A stretch of 64,000 bases of DNA, from NCBI RefSeq assembly GCF_002979915.1, contig NZ_PCQA01000004.1, positions 310,001 to 374,000 of the forward strand. The letters run 5' to 3'. The position numbers were made by a program, and so were the translations under genes. Source of the stretch: Arthrobacter sp. MYb213 (GTDB lineage: Bacteria; Actinomycetota; Actinomycetes; Actinomycetales; Micrococcaceae). The notes under the pieces were generated by a model that had not been told where the DNA came from, did not search any database, and saw nothing but the letters and a program-made list of their open reading frames with translations. This document shows, piece after piece, positions 43,345-51,916 of this stretch; positions within the stretch are counted from its first letter, which is position 1; each line of letters starts with the position of its first letter.

Positions 43345-43992
43345 ATGCGCGTACAGGTAGTCGACCACCCATTGGTGGCACACAAGGTTTCAGTTCTTCG
43401 AGACAAAAACACTCCGTCCCCAATTTTTCGTCAGCTGACCGACGAACTGGTCACCCTGCTGGCCTATGAAGCAACCCGCGAGGTGAAAACCGAGGAAGTT
43501 CAGGTCGTCACACCGGTAGCCACCACCACGGGTATTACTTTTGCGAAGCCCACCCCATTGGTGGTCCCAATTCTGCGTGCAGGTTTGGGCATGCTCGAAG
43601 GTATGACCCGTTTGGTCCCTACCGCCGAGGTTGGCTTCTTGGGCATGGCCCGTAACGAAGAAACCCTGGATATCATCACCTACGCAGACCGCGTACCAAA
43701 CGACCTGACCGGTCGTCAGGTGTTCGTACTGGACCCAATGCTAGCCACCGGCGGTACCCTGGCCGAGGCAATCAAGTTCATCTTCGCCCGCGGTGCCGAA
43801 TCGGTGACCTGCATCTGCCTGATCGCAGCTCCGGAAGGCGTTGAACGTCTGAAGGAAATCCACGGCGGCGACGATCGCATTCACATCGTGCTGGCAGCCA
43901 TGGATGAGAAGCTCGACGAGAAGTCTTACATCATCCCGGGTCTGGGAGATGCCGGTGACCGCCTCTACGGCGTCACCGCGCCCATCGCCTAG
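43345..43992 (+). CDS. upp: Uracil phosphoribosyltransferase
   Basis: 215 residues from ATG 43345. PRPP-binding loop [19 protein letters not shown]-terminal [27 protein letters not shown], uracil site near [15 protein letters not shown]. It salvages uracil to UMP. An in-frame ATG at 43312 would add 11 residues not found in the family. Overlaps the convergent histidine kinase gene by four bases. Confidence 0.95.
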   Translation: MRVQVVDHPLVAHKVSVLRDKNTPSPIFRQLTDELVTLLAYEATREVKTEEVQVVTPVATTTGITFAKPTPLVVPILRAGLGMLEGMTRLVPTAEVGFLGMARNEETLDIITYADRVPNDLTGRQVFVLDPMLATGGTLAEAIKFIFARGAESVTCICLIAAPEGVERLKEIHGGDDRIHIVLAAMDEKLDEKSYIIPGLGDAGDRLYGVTAPIA

Positions 43993-45487
43993 GCGATATC
44001 CCTTGATTCGAGGGTTTCTGGTTTGTCGCTGGCTGGCACTTTGTCGGCCAGCGGCAACCGCACCTCGAAGAGCGTATGACCGGGCTGAGATGTCACCGTA
44101 ATGGTGCCGCGGTGCGCTTCGACAATACTTTTAGCAATCGGCAAACCCAGTCCAGTGGTGCCGTCGGAACCCGAACGCGCCTTATCTGCGCGGGTAAACC
44201 GTTCAAACACCTTGGGTAGGAAGTCTTCAGAGATCCCCTCACCGGTGTCGTGTACCTGCAAGACGGCTTCGTTATTTTCCAGGTCTTGTCCCACGCTAAC
44301 GGTCACGCTGTTACCCGCCGAAGTGTGTTTGCGGGCGTTGGCCAGCAGGTTTGTAATCACCCTACGGAGCGACGACGAGTCGGCGTCAACAAAAGTTCCT
44401 GGCGCTTGGCACTCAAATTCCCATTGATGATCATCCGCGGTGGCTTTAAAATCCTCGGTGATGTCGGCGGTCAGCACGCAGAGATCTAAACGTTTCATAG
44501 TGAATGAGTTTTCTTCATCCAAACGAGCCAACAGCAACAGGTTTTCCACTAAGGAACCCATGCGGTGGCTTTGCTGCAGAACCCGGTCCACGGAGCGACG
44601 GCCGTCCGGCGAGAAATGTTCGGTGGCGGAGAGTAACTCGGTGTATCCCCGAATTGCCGACAGCGGGGTGCGCAGCTCGTGGGATGCATCTGCCACAAAT
44701 TGGCGCATTTGATCTTGGGATTTTTCACGCGCAGTCAGTGCGGTGGATACGTTATCGAGCATCGCATTGAGCGCGCGTCCCACATTCCCGACTTCGGTGC
44801 CTGGCACCGCATCGGCTAAGTCCACACGCTGAGTCAGCTCCACCTTGCCTGAATCAAGCTCTTCGGCTGCTACGGAGGAAGCTACCGCGGCTACACGCTT
44901 TAATGGTGCGAAGGAGCGGCTAATCAGCCAGGTCCCTACTAGGCCGGTACCCAGCACTAAGCTAATCGCGATGAACAACGTCAGCCAGGCCATTTCAAGC
45001 AACGTGCGATCGGTGGAATCCAGCGGTAGGCCAACGATCAGCACCCCGCCGGAACCGGGATCGGGAACAGCAGAAAGTAGATAGTCACCTACGGATAAGG
45101 AACGGCGTACAGGCTCTGAGTTCACATCGATGGTCACCAGATGAATCGCATCATCCTGGGTGAGCATCACTCGTTCGCCATGTTGATCGAGCACATCGCC
45201 GGAAAATACATAGCGGTCCACAAAGCGGGCGGTGAGCGTACCCGCAGCTTGGCCGGGGGCATACAGGCGTTGATCGGGCCGAGCCAGTCCGACCGAGTAG
45301 CTGCTGGCGCGTTCGACCGAGGCGTTGAGTTGTTCATGCAGCTGGTCCATGAGCGTTTGGCGCATGCCGGCGTTGTAGAGCAGACCAAGCAGCACGCAGA
45401 CGGCAGTCAGCGAACCGAGCAGAATAATCAGCAGCTTTCGCTGTAAAGCGTGAGGAGAGCTGGGCCTTAGTCCCGTGGGAAACGAAC

Positions 45488-45491
<4 letters not shown>
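43989..45491 (-). CDS. Sensor histidine kinase (TrcS-like)
   Basis: 500 residues. Membrane helix 1 at about 18-40, extracytoplasmic sensor of about 125 residues, helix 2 at about 168-190, HAMP, HisKA with phosphoacceptor His271 in [13 protein letters not shown], and HATPase_c with N, G1 and G2 boxes ([27 protein letters not shown]). Coupled to the response regulator (four-base overlap). Signal unknown. Confidence 0.92.
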
Positions 45492-46228
<737 letters not shown>

Positions 46229-46597
46229 GTTAACCAGCTTCTCCTATTGCCATAGGGCTTCTTTATGTTTTAGCTGTGCAATTCCTATGCTTCCAAGTCG
46301 AGTTTATGCAGGAAAAACCCATTCAGTAAACGGTTAATTTGGTCAAGGGGCACCTTCTGCGAATGTTTGAACCGTGGACGGCCGTACCTGCTGAATGATT
46401 ATTCACAGTCATGAATGGCATAGTCAAACTGCTGCATCCCTGCGTTTAGGTTGATCAATACGCTTAGTTAAGCGTTTAGATTTCCGAGAAATGACTAAAG
46501 TGTGCTCCGTCACTTTTGGACACATTCGTCTCACATGGTGAACAGCGGTGACCTTTGTTACTTGCAAGTTTCGAATGTTACGGGGAATACTTGTTGT
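46229..46597. other. Intergenic region, no gene seen
   Basis: About 370 bases between the divergent response regulator and the Cys-rich small frame. No supported gene or clear palindrome. It presumably holds promoters for both directions. Confidence 0.6.
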
Positions 46598-46705
46598 GTG
46601 AGTACGGCGCAGATCAACAACAGCAGTCAGGATCAAGGCCCTGACGGTACGCTTGCGTGCTGTTGTCGAATGCTCGGCGTCGGTGGAGTTGAGTGGGAAA
46701 GCTAA
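46598..46705 (+). CDS. Putative 35-residue Cys-rich upstream ORF
   Basis: GTG-initiated frame of 35 codons, with GGGGA (46582-46586) eleven bases upstream. It encodes MSTAQINNSSQDQG, then DGTLACCCRMLGVGG and ends VEWES. The run of three cysteine codons recalls the polycysteine upstream ORFs that control cysteine-responsive genes in mycobacteria. The next gene, an orphan winged-helix regulator, starts 136 bases downstream. No attenuator hairpin was identified; coding status is provisional. Confidence 0.4.
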   Translation: MSTAQINNSSQDQGPDGTLACCCRMLGVGGVEWES

Positions 46706-46841
46706 CGAGAAAAGCTGTCTAACTCAGGGTCATCGACGGGAAACCCAACTGCTGTTCGTGAATGAAGGTCATGGGCGGCGCAAGCAAAACCCGAAGCATT
46801 AACGCCAAATCACTTGGCCTTCGCACAAAAAGGAAGTCATC

Positions 46842-47633
46842 ATGTCGGCTGGATCCGGATACGTACACGTTTCAATTCGCAACGCTCAGAACCGAGCTGC
46901 GGCGGCGCAACGCGCAGCCGCCGGTAGCGGAAGCTATGCCCCTGCGGGCTACCGTCCACTGCGCGCGGTAAACAACGTTCATGAGACACGTGAACCGATG
47001 CATCAGGCCGCCAGTGCGCCAGTGCAGACCGCGGGTACGCCAAGCGTGGACACTAGCGCTCGTGGCTTTGTCCTTTACGTTGGACTCGACGAAGCTGCAG
47101 CTCAGGCGCAGGGAACTTCACTAGGCAAGCTCGCAACTCAGGTTCGCGCATTCTTAGCTACCTTGTCTCCACAGGCACAGACCCACGCTGCAGTAGCGTT
47201 GGCACCGACCAGTGCACAGGGTGAGCCAATCGACGTAGTTCGTCAAGCACTAGGTGATCCGACGTTGTCGCGCCGCCCTCGTGCCGAAGCGCGCCCAAGC
47301 GCACCTCGCCCATCTGGCGTATTGATCGACCTGTCCCGTCGCGAGGTTTACCTCGACGGTGAAACGCTGAACCTGACCTTCAAGGAGTTCGAACTGCTGA
47401 ACTTCTTGGTGGAAAATGGGACCCGCACCGTGGGACGTGAAGAACTGTTGGAAAACCTGTGGCGCAATGCCGAGGAGATTCCCAACGAGCGAACCATTGA
47501 CGTGCACATCCGTCGCCTGCGTTCGAAGCTGGGCCGCTTGGCTAACACCGTACGCACCGTACGCGGCCAGGGTTACCGTTTCTACGAGCACCCAGAGGTT
47601 GTCGTCTGGGCAGCCCCGGAGTACTCCATCTAA
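46842..47633 (+). CDS. Orphan winged-helix DNA-binding protein without receiver domain
   Basis: 263 residues. An N-terminal region of about 150 residues (Ala/Arg-rich, then FVLYVGLDEAAAQAQGTSLGKLATQVRAFLATLSPQAQTHAAVALAP) has no phospho-acceptor motifs. The C-terminal OmpR-type winged helix is LIDLSRREVYLDGETLNLTFKEFELLNFLVENGTRTVGREELLENLW to TVRGQGYRF. AAAAAGGAAG precedes ATG 46842. It must sense something other than phosphorylation, or act constitutively. The N-terminal domain is not recognised. Confidence 0.85.
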   Translation: MSAGSGYVHVSIRNAQNRAAAAQRAAAGSGSYAPAGYRPLRAVNNVHETREPMHQAASAPVQTAGTPSVDTSARGFVLYVGLDEAAAQAQGTSLGKLATQVRAFLATLSPQAQTHAAVALAPTSAQGEPIDVVRQALGDPTLSRRPRAEARPSAPRPSGVLIDLSRREVYLDGETLNLTFKEFELLNFLVENGTRTVGREELLENLWRNAEEIPNERTIDVHIRRLRSKLGRLANTVRTVRGQGYRFYEHPEVVVWAAPEYSI

Positions 47634-47647
47634 GTAGAGCTTTTGTC

Positions 47648-47684
47648 GCCGAGGCGAGTGAACCGCAGGGTTTACTCGCCTCGG
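47648..47684 (+). terminator. Terminator after the winged-helix gene
   Basis: GCCGAGGCGAGT then AACC pair with GGTT then ACTCGCCTCGGT around a short loop, ending at about 47684, followed by CGTTT. Confidence 0.75.
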
Positions 47685-47716
47685 TCGTTTAACCGCAACA
47701 CGTCTAAGCTTGAGCT

Positions 47717-48238
47717 ATGAATACTGTGCAGCGGCGTCGACTGATACTCATGCGTCACGGAAAGTCTGATTACCCTTTGGGCATCAGCGATCATGACCGA
47801 CCGCTGGCGGCTCGCGGTCACCGGGAAGCACCGTTGGCTGGAGCGTGGTTGGTGGAAAATGACCTGATACCTGACTACATTATTTCTTCAGATGCCTTGC
47901 GTGCACGCTCGACCTGCGCCTGGGTACTGTCGGAGCTAGGCGAAAAGGGGCCCACCCCATATGTCGACTCACGAGTTTATGGTGCAGGAGCCTCGGCGCT
48001 CTGCTCCATCATCAATGAGGTGCCAGATACCGTCTCGACGTTGTTAGTCATTGGGCATCAGCCAATTTTGCAAGAGCTTGCCCTGCGTTTAGCCTCGGTG
48101 CAATCCGATGAAGAAGCGGTGTATGAATTGGCAATGAACTATCCCACTTTAGGTACCACGGTGTTAGAGACCGAACTTTCTTACTCACATTTGGACGCAC
48201 GTGATGCGCGGGTCACACACTTTCATGTCCCCCGCTAA
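47717..48238 (+). CDS. Phosphohistidine phosphatase (SixA family)
   Basis: 173 residues, histidine phosphatase superfamily. LILMRHGKSDYP carries the catalytic His; DHDRPLAARGHREA and IISSDALRARSTCAWV are SixA-type; the second His is in LLVIGHQPILQEL. It removes phosphate from phosphohistidine proteins or similar substrates. Monocistronic by context. Confidence 0.88.
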   Translation: MNTVQRRRLILMRHGKSDYPLGISDHDRPLAARGHREAPLAGAWLVENDLIPDYIISSDALRARSTCAWVLSELGEKGPTPYVDSRVYGAGASALCSIINEVPDTVSTLLVIGHQPILQELALRLASVQSDEEAVYELAMNYPTLGTTVLETELSYSHLDARDARVTHFHVPR

Positions 48239-48318
48239 GCATGAGAACATTCTCATCAAGTATTTTCAAAGTTCCAAGTCATCTGCATAATCCGTGTTGG
48301 TCTGGTCTTATGAATTGC

Positions 48319-48338
48319 TGATGAGAGTCTCCTCATCA
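48319..48338. promoter_or_regulatory. Inverted repeat upstream of the P-loop/ABC operon
   Basis: TGATGAG (48319-48325) and CTCATCA (48332-48338) with a 6-nt centre. A related dyad, TGAGAACATTCTCA, lies at 48242-48255. They could be operators or a weak terminator for sixA. Confidence 0.4.
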
Positions 48339-48361
48339 AATTCTCCTCATTGGCTCAGGAA

Positions 48362-48383
48362 TGGTTCATCTTTGGTTCATCTT
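48362..48383. promoter_or_regulatory. PHO-box-like 11-nt direct repeat
   Basis: TGGTTCATCTT occurs twice in perfect tandem (48362-48372, 48373-48383). Two GTTCA-containing units spaced 11 nt apart is the layout of PhoP boxes in Streptomyces and relatives. It lies about 90 bases upstream of the P-loop gene. Confidence 0.5.
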
Positions 48384-48473
48384 CACTCGCTTGACTGAGA
48401 TTCATCGCGGCACAGTGCCGCATGAAGATCACGGTTTCCTCCCGGGGGAACCTTTGCGAGAAAGGCTAAGACC

Positions 48474-49610
48474 ATGGGCATTGACACACAGATCATCTCG
48501 AATGAAAACGCAGAGAGCTACACCGTCGGCGATACCCGGCTCACGCTCGACACTTTGCGTGCAGCAACCATCAAGGCGGCCTACACCACTCGCTTTGTTT
48601 CGGCCGAACTAAACCGCAACCCCCAGGACTTCCACATCGTGGCCAGCTCAACGATGGCTCCCCGCGCCGGGGACGTGGTCATCGCGAAAGTCACCGAAAT
48701 TGGCAAGCACACTGCGTTGCAGTCACCACACTCGCGTCGTCAAAAGCTCTTTGTTGGTCAAGAAGTCATGGTCGCGTACGGGGATCGATATGCTCCGGAT
48801 CAGTTCCTCGCCCACGTTCCAAAAAACCTCGGACCATGCCAGTTGGTGGCCGGCGGCGGTGTCGCCTCGCTGGTCGAGCAGCAGCACGCGTCCATCGATC
48901 GCGCTACCGAGCTAGAGCCGGTTGGACTGCTGATGCGCGGCGGTAAAGTCGTGACCCTGCGAGACTTCGCCCCACTGAGCATCGAGAACCCTTCGGTCAA
49001 TGCCAGCGCACAAGGCCAAGGACACCGTGTGCCGGTGATCGCGGTCCTCGGCACCTCCATGAACTCCGGAAAATCAACGACTCTAGGCTGCCTGGTTAAT
49101 GGTTTGAATAACGCGGGGCTGCGCGTTGCTGCCGGTAAAGCCACCGGTACCGGAGCCGGGAACGACCCCAATCTGTTCACCGATGCCGGAGCTTTCAGCG
49201 TCTGCGATTTCACCGACTTCGGTTACCCAACCACCTACCGTCTGGACTATGACACGGTGCGTGAGCTGCTGGTCTGCATGATCCAAGAGCAAAGCGCCAC
49301 CGGCGCCGACGCGGTGATCATCGAGATCGCCGATGGACTGTTCCAGGGTGAAACCTCCCGTCTCTTAGGCGACCAAATCTTCAAGGAACACGTTGACCGG
49401 GTACTATTCAGCGCCCAGGACGCGCTTGGCGCTAAAGCTGGAGAGAGAATTCTTCTCGACGCAGGCCTTGACCTCGCCGCAGTCTCCGGTGTGCTCACCG
49501 CATCCCCATTGGCTGCCGCGGAAGCTCGTGCGCATATGGACAGTGAAATCATCGACACCTTCGACCTGTGTGACCCCCAGGTGGCTAGCGCACTGCTGCC
49601 AACTCGTTAG
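48474..49610 (+). CDS. P-loop NTPase with novel N-terminal domain (DUF1611/MobB-like, tentative)
   Basis: 378 residues. Residues 1-180 form an unassigned, soluble domain (GDVVIAKVTEIGKHTALQSPHSRRQKLFVGQEVMVAYGDRY and GPCQLVAGGGVASLVEQQ). Residues about 188-378 form a P-loop NTPase: Walker A GTSMNSGKST (193-202), AAGKATGTGAGNDPNLFTDAGA, and ADAVIIEIADGLFQGE as a likely Walker B. It resembles MobB/DUF1611-type GTP/ATP-binding proteins, but the assignment is uncertain. AAAGG upstream. The degenerate ABC exporter gene follows after eight bases, so the two products probably work together. Confidence 0.72.
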   Translation: MGIDTQIISNENAESYTVGDTRLTLDTLRAATIKAAYTTRFVSAELNRNPQDFHIVASSTMAPRAGDVVIAKVTEIGKHTALQSPHSRRQKLFVGQEVMVAYGDRYAPDQFLAHVPKNLGPCQLVAGGGVASLVEQQHASIDRATELEPVGLLMRGGKVVTLRDFAPLSIENPSVNASAQGQGHRVPVIAVLGTSMNSGKSTTLGCLVNGLNNAGLRVAAGKATGTGAGNDPNLFTDAGAFSVCDFTDFGYPTTYRLDYDTVRELLVCMIQEQSATGADAVIIEIADGLFQGETSRLLGDQIFKEHVDRVLFSAQDALGAKAGERILLDAGLDLAAVSGVLTASPLAAAEARAHMDSEIIDTFDLCDPQVASALLPTR

Positions 49611-49618
49611 GAGCATCC

Positions 49619-51274
49619 ATGTCAGGCATATATTCCGAACACCCAATGGTACGTGAACCAGCGCTGCCAGCGCTGATTGCACCCGGACGGCGCATGCTGC
49701 TGGCGACACTACTGCTACTGGCCTTAGCAGTCGGGGTGCTCTCGGTGATCATTGCATGGCAGGTAGGGCAACTCGCGGCAGCTTTCTCCTTGGGAGCCCT
49801 GCTGTGGGTGATCGTGTTGTCTGCGGTCTTCTTCGGTGGAAAGTTTGCCGAGAGAGTATTGGCAGAAAAACTCGGTCAGCACTACGTGGCTCAGCTACGA
49901 GTGTCCTTGATATCCCACGCGCTCAAGGCGAGCCGCGGGCCATCGGTTGGAATTACCGTAGCTCGCTCCAGCAATGATTTGTCCTCCATTCGGAATTGGG
50001 TCACTCAGGGGATTGTGCCATTGATTGCCGGAATCCCGCTGATTATTTTTGGTGCTTTCGGTTTAGGGCTTTTACATCCGCTCTTGGCTGTAGCCCTAGT
50101 GATTCCAGTGTTGTTGGAGGTAAGTTTGCTCGCCGGCTTGGCCCGAGGGGCCCTGCGCACCGCGCGAGTACTACGTCGGCACCGGGGCAATCTTGCCGCG
50201 CGCATCGCCGACACGGTGTCAGCGTCCACCACCATTAGCGCGGCTGGCGGGGTGCACCGCGAGGTGCAACGTGTAGATCAGAGCGCGCAAAAGGTTGTGC
50301 ACGCCTCGGTGCACCGGGCAAAATATGCCGGAGCGCTGCGAGCCGGCGCATTGAGCGTCCCGCTGGTGGGCACCGCGCTGGTCGTTGCAGCTGGCTCATG
50401 GGCTGGATTAGGCGCAGGATTATTGGCTAGCGCACTAACGCTGATGGGGATCTGTGCTGGAACCATGGGGGAGTGGGGCCGGATTGTTGAATATCGGCAA
50501 AACTATCGAGCCGGCCGGCGGATCATTGCTCCACTGCTTGAACAGGAAAAATCTTGGCGTGAAGCCGAACAACAACTAACCTCTACCCGAGTGTCCAAAG
50601 ACTTGAACCTTGAGGAGTTGGCGGTGCGGATTCGCCCCACCGCCGAAGGGCTAGAAGGCTGGCCCTCATTGCGGGCACAAGGCGGAGCGCGAATACAGCT
50701 TCTGGGCACTGGGGCACAATCAAATGCCCTACTTGAAGCACTAGCGACCGGACGGGTCGGAACAGACGTTCAGCGCTTAGGCGGACTGTGGATTGCCGAA
50801 GGTCGAAGCGAGGATTTGCCGGCTACCGAACGGCGCAAGCTGGTAGGCGCGGCCTTGAACACGATGGCCCTCGAACGCGGCACGATACTTCGTGCACTGA
50901 CGTATCGCCATCCCGGCTCCTCGACCAAACGGGCACTGCGTTTGGCCGATGAGTGTGGGCTTGAAGTGACTAGTCTTCCCGAGGGCGAAAGCACCATGTT
51001 GCGTCGTGGAGGAGAACCTTTGGACTCCGCTCAGCGAGCCTCGTTGATCATGGCGCGTGCCCTGTTGCGACAACCGGCAGTTCTCATTGTCGATTCGGTC
51101 ATCAACCGGTTGCCGCATGAAGCACAGACCGACTTGGCTGCGCGGCTTAACGATTACCCAGGCGTGGTAATTTTCCACGGTGAAATGACCGGGATTAAAG
51201 CCACTCGCACGTGGGAACCAACGGCGACACAGGACGTGGCGGTATTGCAGCCGGCCGGGGCTGACGAAGAATAG
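49619..51274 (+). CDS. ABC exporter-like protein with degenerate ATPase domain
   Basis: 551 residues. About six membrane helices (residues 26-290) arranged like a type IV ABC exporter half-transporter are followed by an NBD-like domain (about 330-545). The catalytic motifs are lost. The Walker A position reads LLGTGAQSNALLEAL (no Lys, 361-375), the signature reads LRRGGEPLDSAQRASLIMARALL, and Walker B AVLIVDS has Ser493 where the catalytic Glu belongs. The fold outline is kept, so the frame is under selection rather than decaying. It probably relies on a partner NTPase, perhaps the preceding P-loop protein. Confidence 0.78.
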   Translation: MSGIYSEHPMVREPALPALIAPGRRMLLATLLLLALAVGVLSVIIAWQVGQLAAAFSLGALLWVIVLSAVFFGGKFAERVLAEKLGQHYVAQLRVSLISHALKASRGPSVGITVARSSNDLSSIRNWVTQGIVPLIAGIPLIIFGAFGLGLLHPLLAVALVIPVLLEVSLLAGLARGALRTARVLRRHRGNLAARIADTVSASTTISAAGGVHREVQRVDQSAQKVVHASVHRAKYAGALRAGALSVPLVGTALVVAAGSWAGLGAGLLASALTLMGICAGTMGEWGRIVEYRQNYRAGRRIIAPLLEQEKSWREAEQQLTSTRVSKDLNLEELAVRIRPTAEGLEGWPSLRAQGGARIQLLGTGAQSNALLEALATGRVGTDVQRLGGLWIAEGRSEDLPATERRKLVGAALNTMALERGTILRALTYRHPGSSTKRALRLADECGLEVTSLPEGESTMLRRGGEPLDSAQRASLIMARALLRQPAVLIVDSVINRLPHEAQTDLAARLNDYPGVVIFHGEMTGIKATRTWEPTATQDVAVLQPAGADEE

Positions 51275-51301
51275 AACGGACCAGTGCAGTACAAGGGCTG
51301 G

Positions 51302-51916
51302 CTAGTGATCGGTGACCGGTTCGTGTGTTGCTAACAATCCATCAACGATGAATAGCACGGAGTTTAAGATGGTTTCGCGGTCCTCTGGGTTCATCGAGGC
51401 GGCACGTAGCCGCGCCGAGAATAGCGCCGCACCAAAGAGCGCGGTAGCCACCGGTTCTTTTTCTTCTTGGCCTAAAACAACTATCCGGTCTATGACTTCA
51501 ATAATTGTTGAGGTCACCCGGGTATAGACCGGGGTGATCTGTTCTCCCCAGTCACTTTCGGGGCTTAGCTGTTCACTGATCCAGATTTGTGCGAATGAAG
51601 GATATTTCTCGACAAAATCAATGGCGATTGTTGCCATGGTGCGTAAGGCATCCCGAGGTTCGGCGAGTGTGGACGCCTCGTCTAGCTGGGCAACTAGCAT
51701 GTCAGCACCGAACTCCAAGACTTGACCAATCATCTTGTCTTTGGAACCAAAGTTGTAATACACGGTGCCCTTGGATACCCCAGCAATTTGTGCGATTTCG
51801 TCTACCGAAACTGCGTTGGGTCCGCGTGCCCCGAGCAGCTGCATTGATGCCGCGAACAGTCGCTCCTTGGAATCAGTAACCCGGGTACGGGGGCGCGAGT
51901 TAGGTGATGCGGTCAT
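51302..51916 (-). CDS. TetR-family repressor
   Basis: 204 residues. The TetR_N helix-turn-helix is TDSKERLFAASMQLLGARGPNAVSVDEIAQIAGVSKGTVYYNFGSKDKMI; a TetR_C-type helical ligand domain follows. Last gene of the minus-strand unit after the ABC-like and YhgE genes (four-base overlap). It probably binds the 32-bp palindrome at 55221-55252 and so represses its own operon. Confidence 0.9.
   Translation of the reverse strand: MTASPNSRPRTRVTDSKERLFAASMQLLGARGPNAVSVDEIAQIAGVSKGTVYYNFGSKDKMIGQVLEFGADMLVAQLDEASTLAEPRDALRTMATIAIDFVEKYPSFAQIWISEQLSPESDWGEQITPVYTRVTSTIIEVIDRIVVLGQEEKEPVATALFGAALFSARLRAASMNPEDRETILNSVLFIVDGLLATHEPVTDH

Noticed and set aside
49758-50238. Frames inside the ABC exporter-like gene
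   Set aside because: Shadows of the 551-codon frame, which has a coherent membrane and NBD outline.
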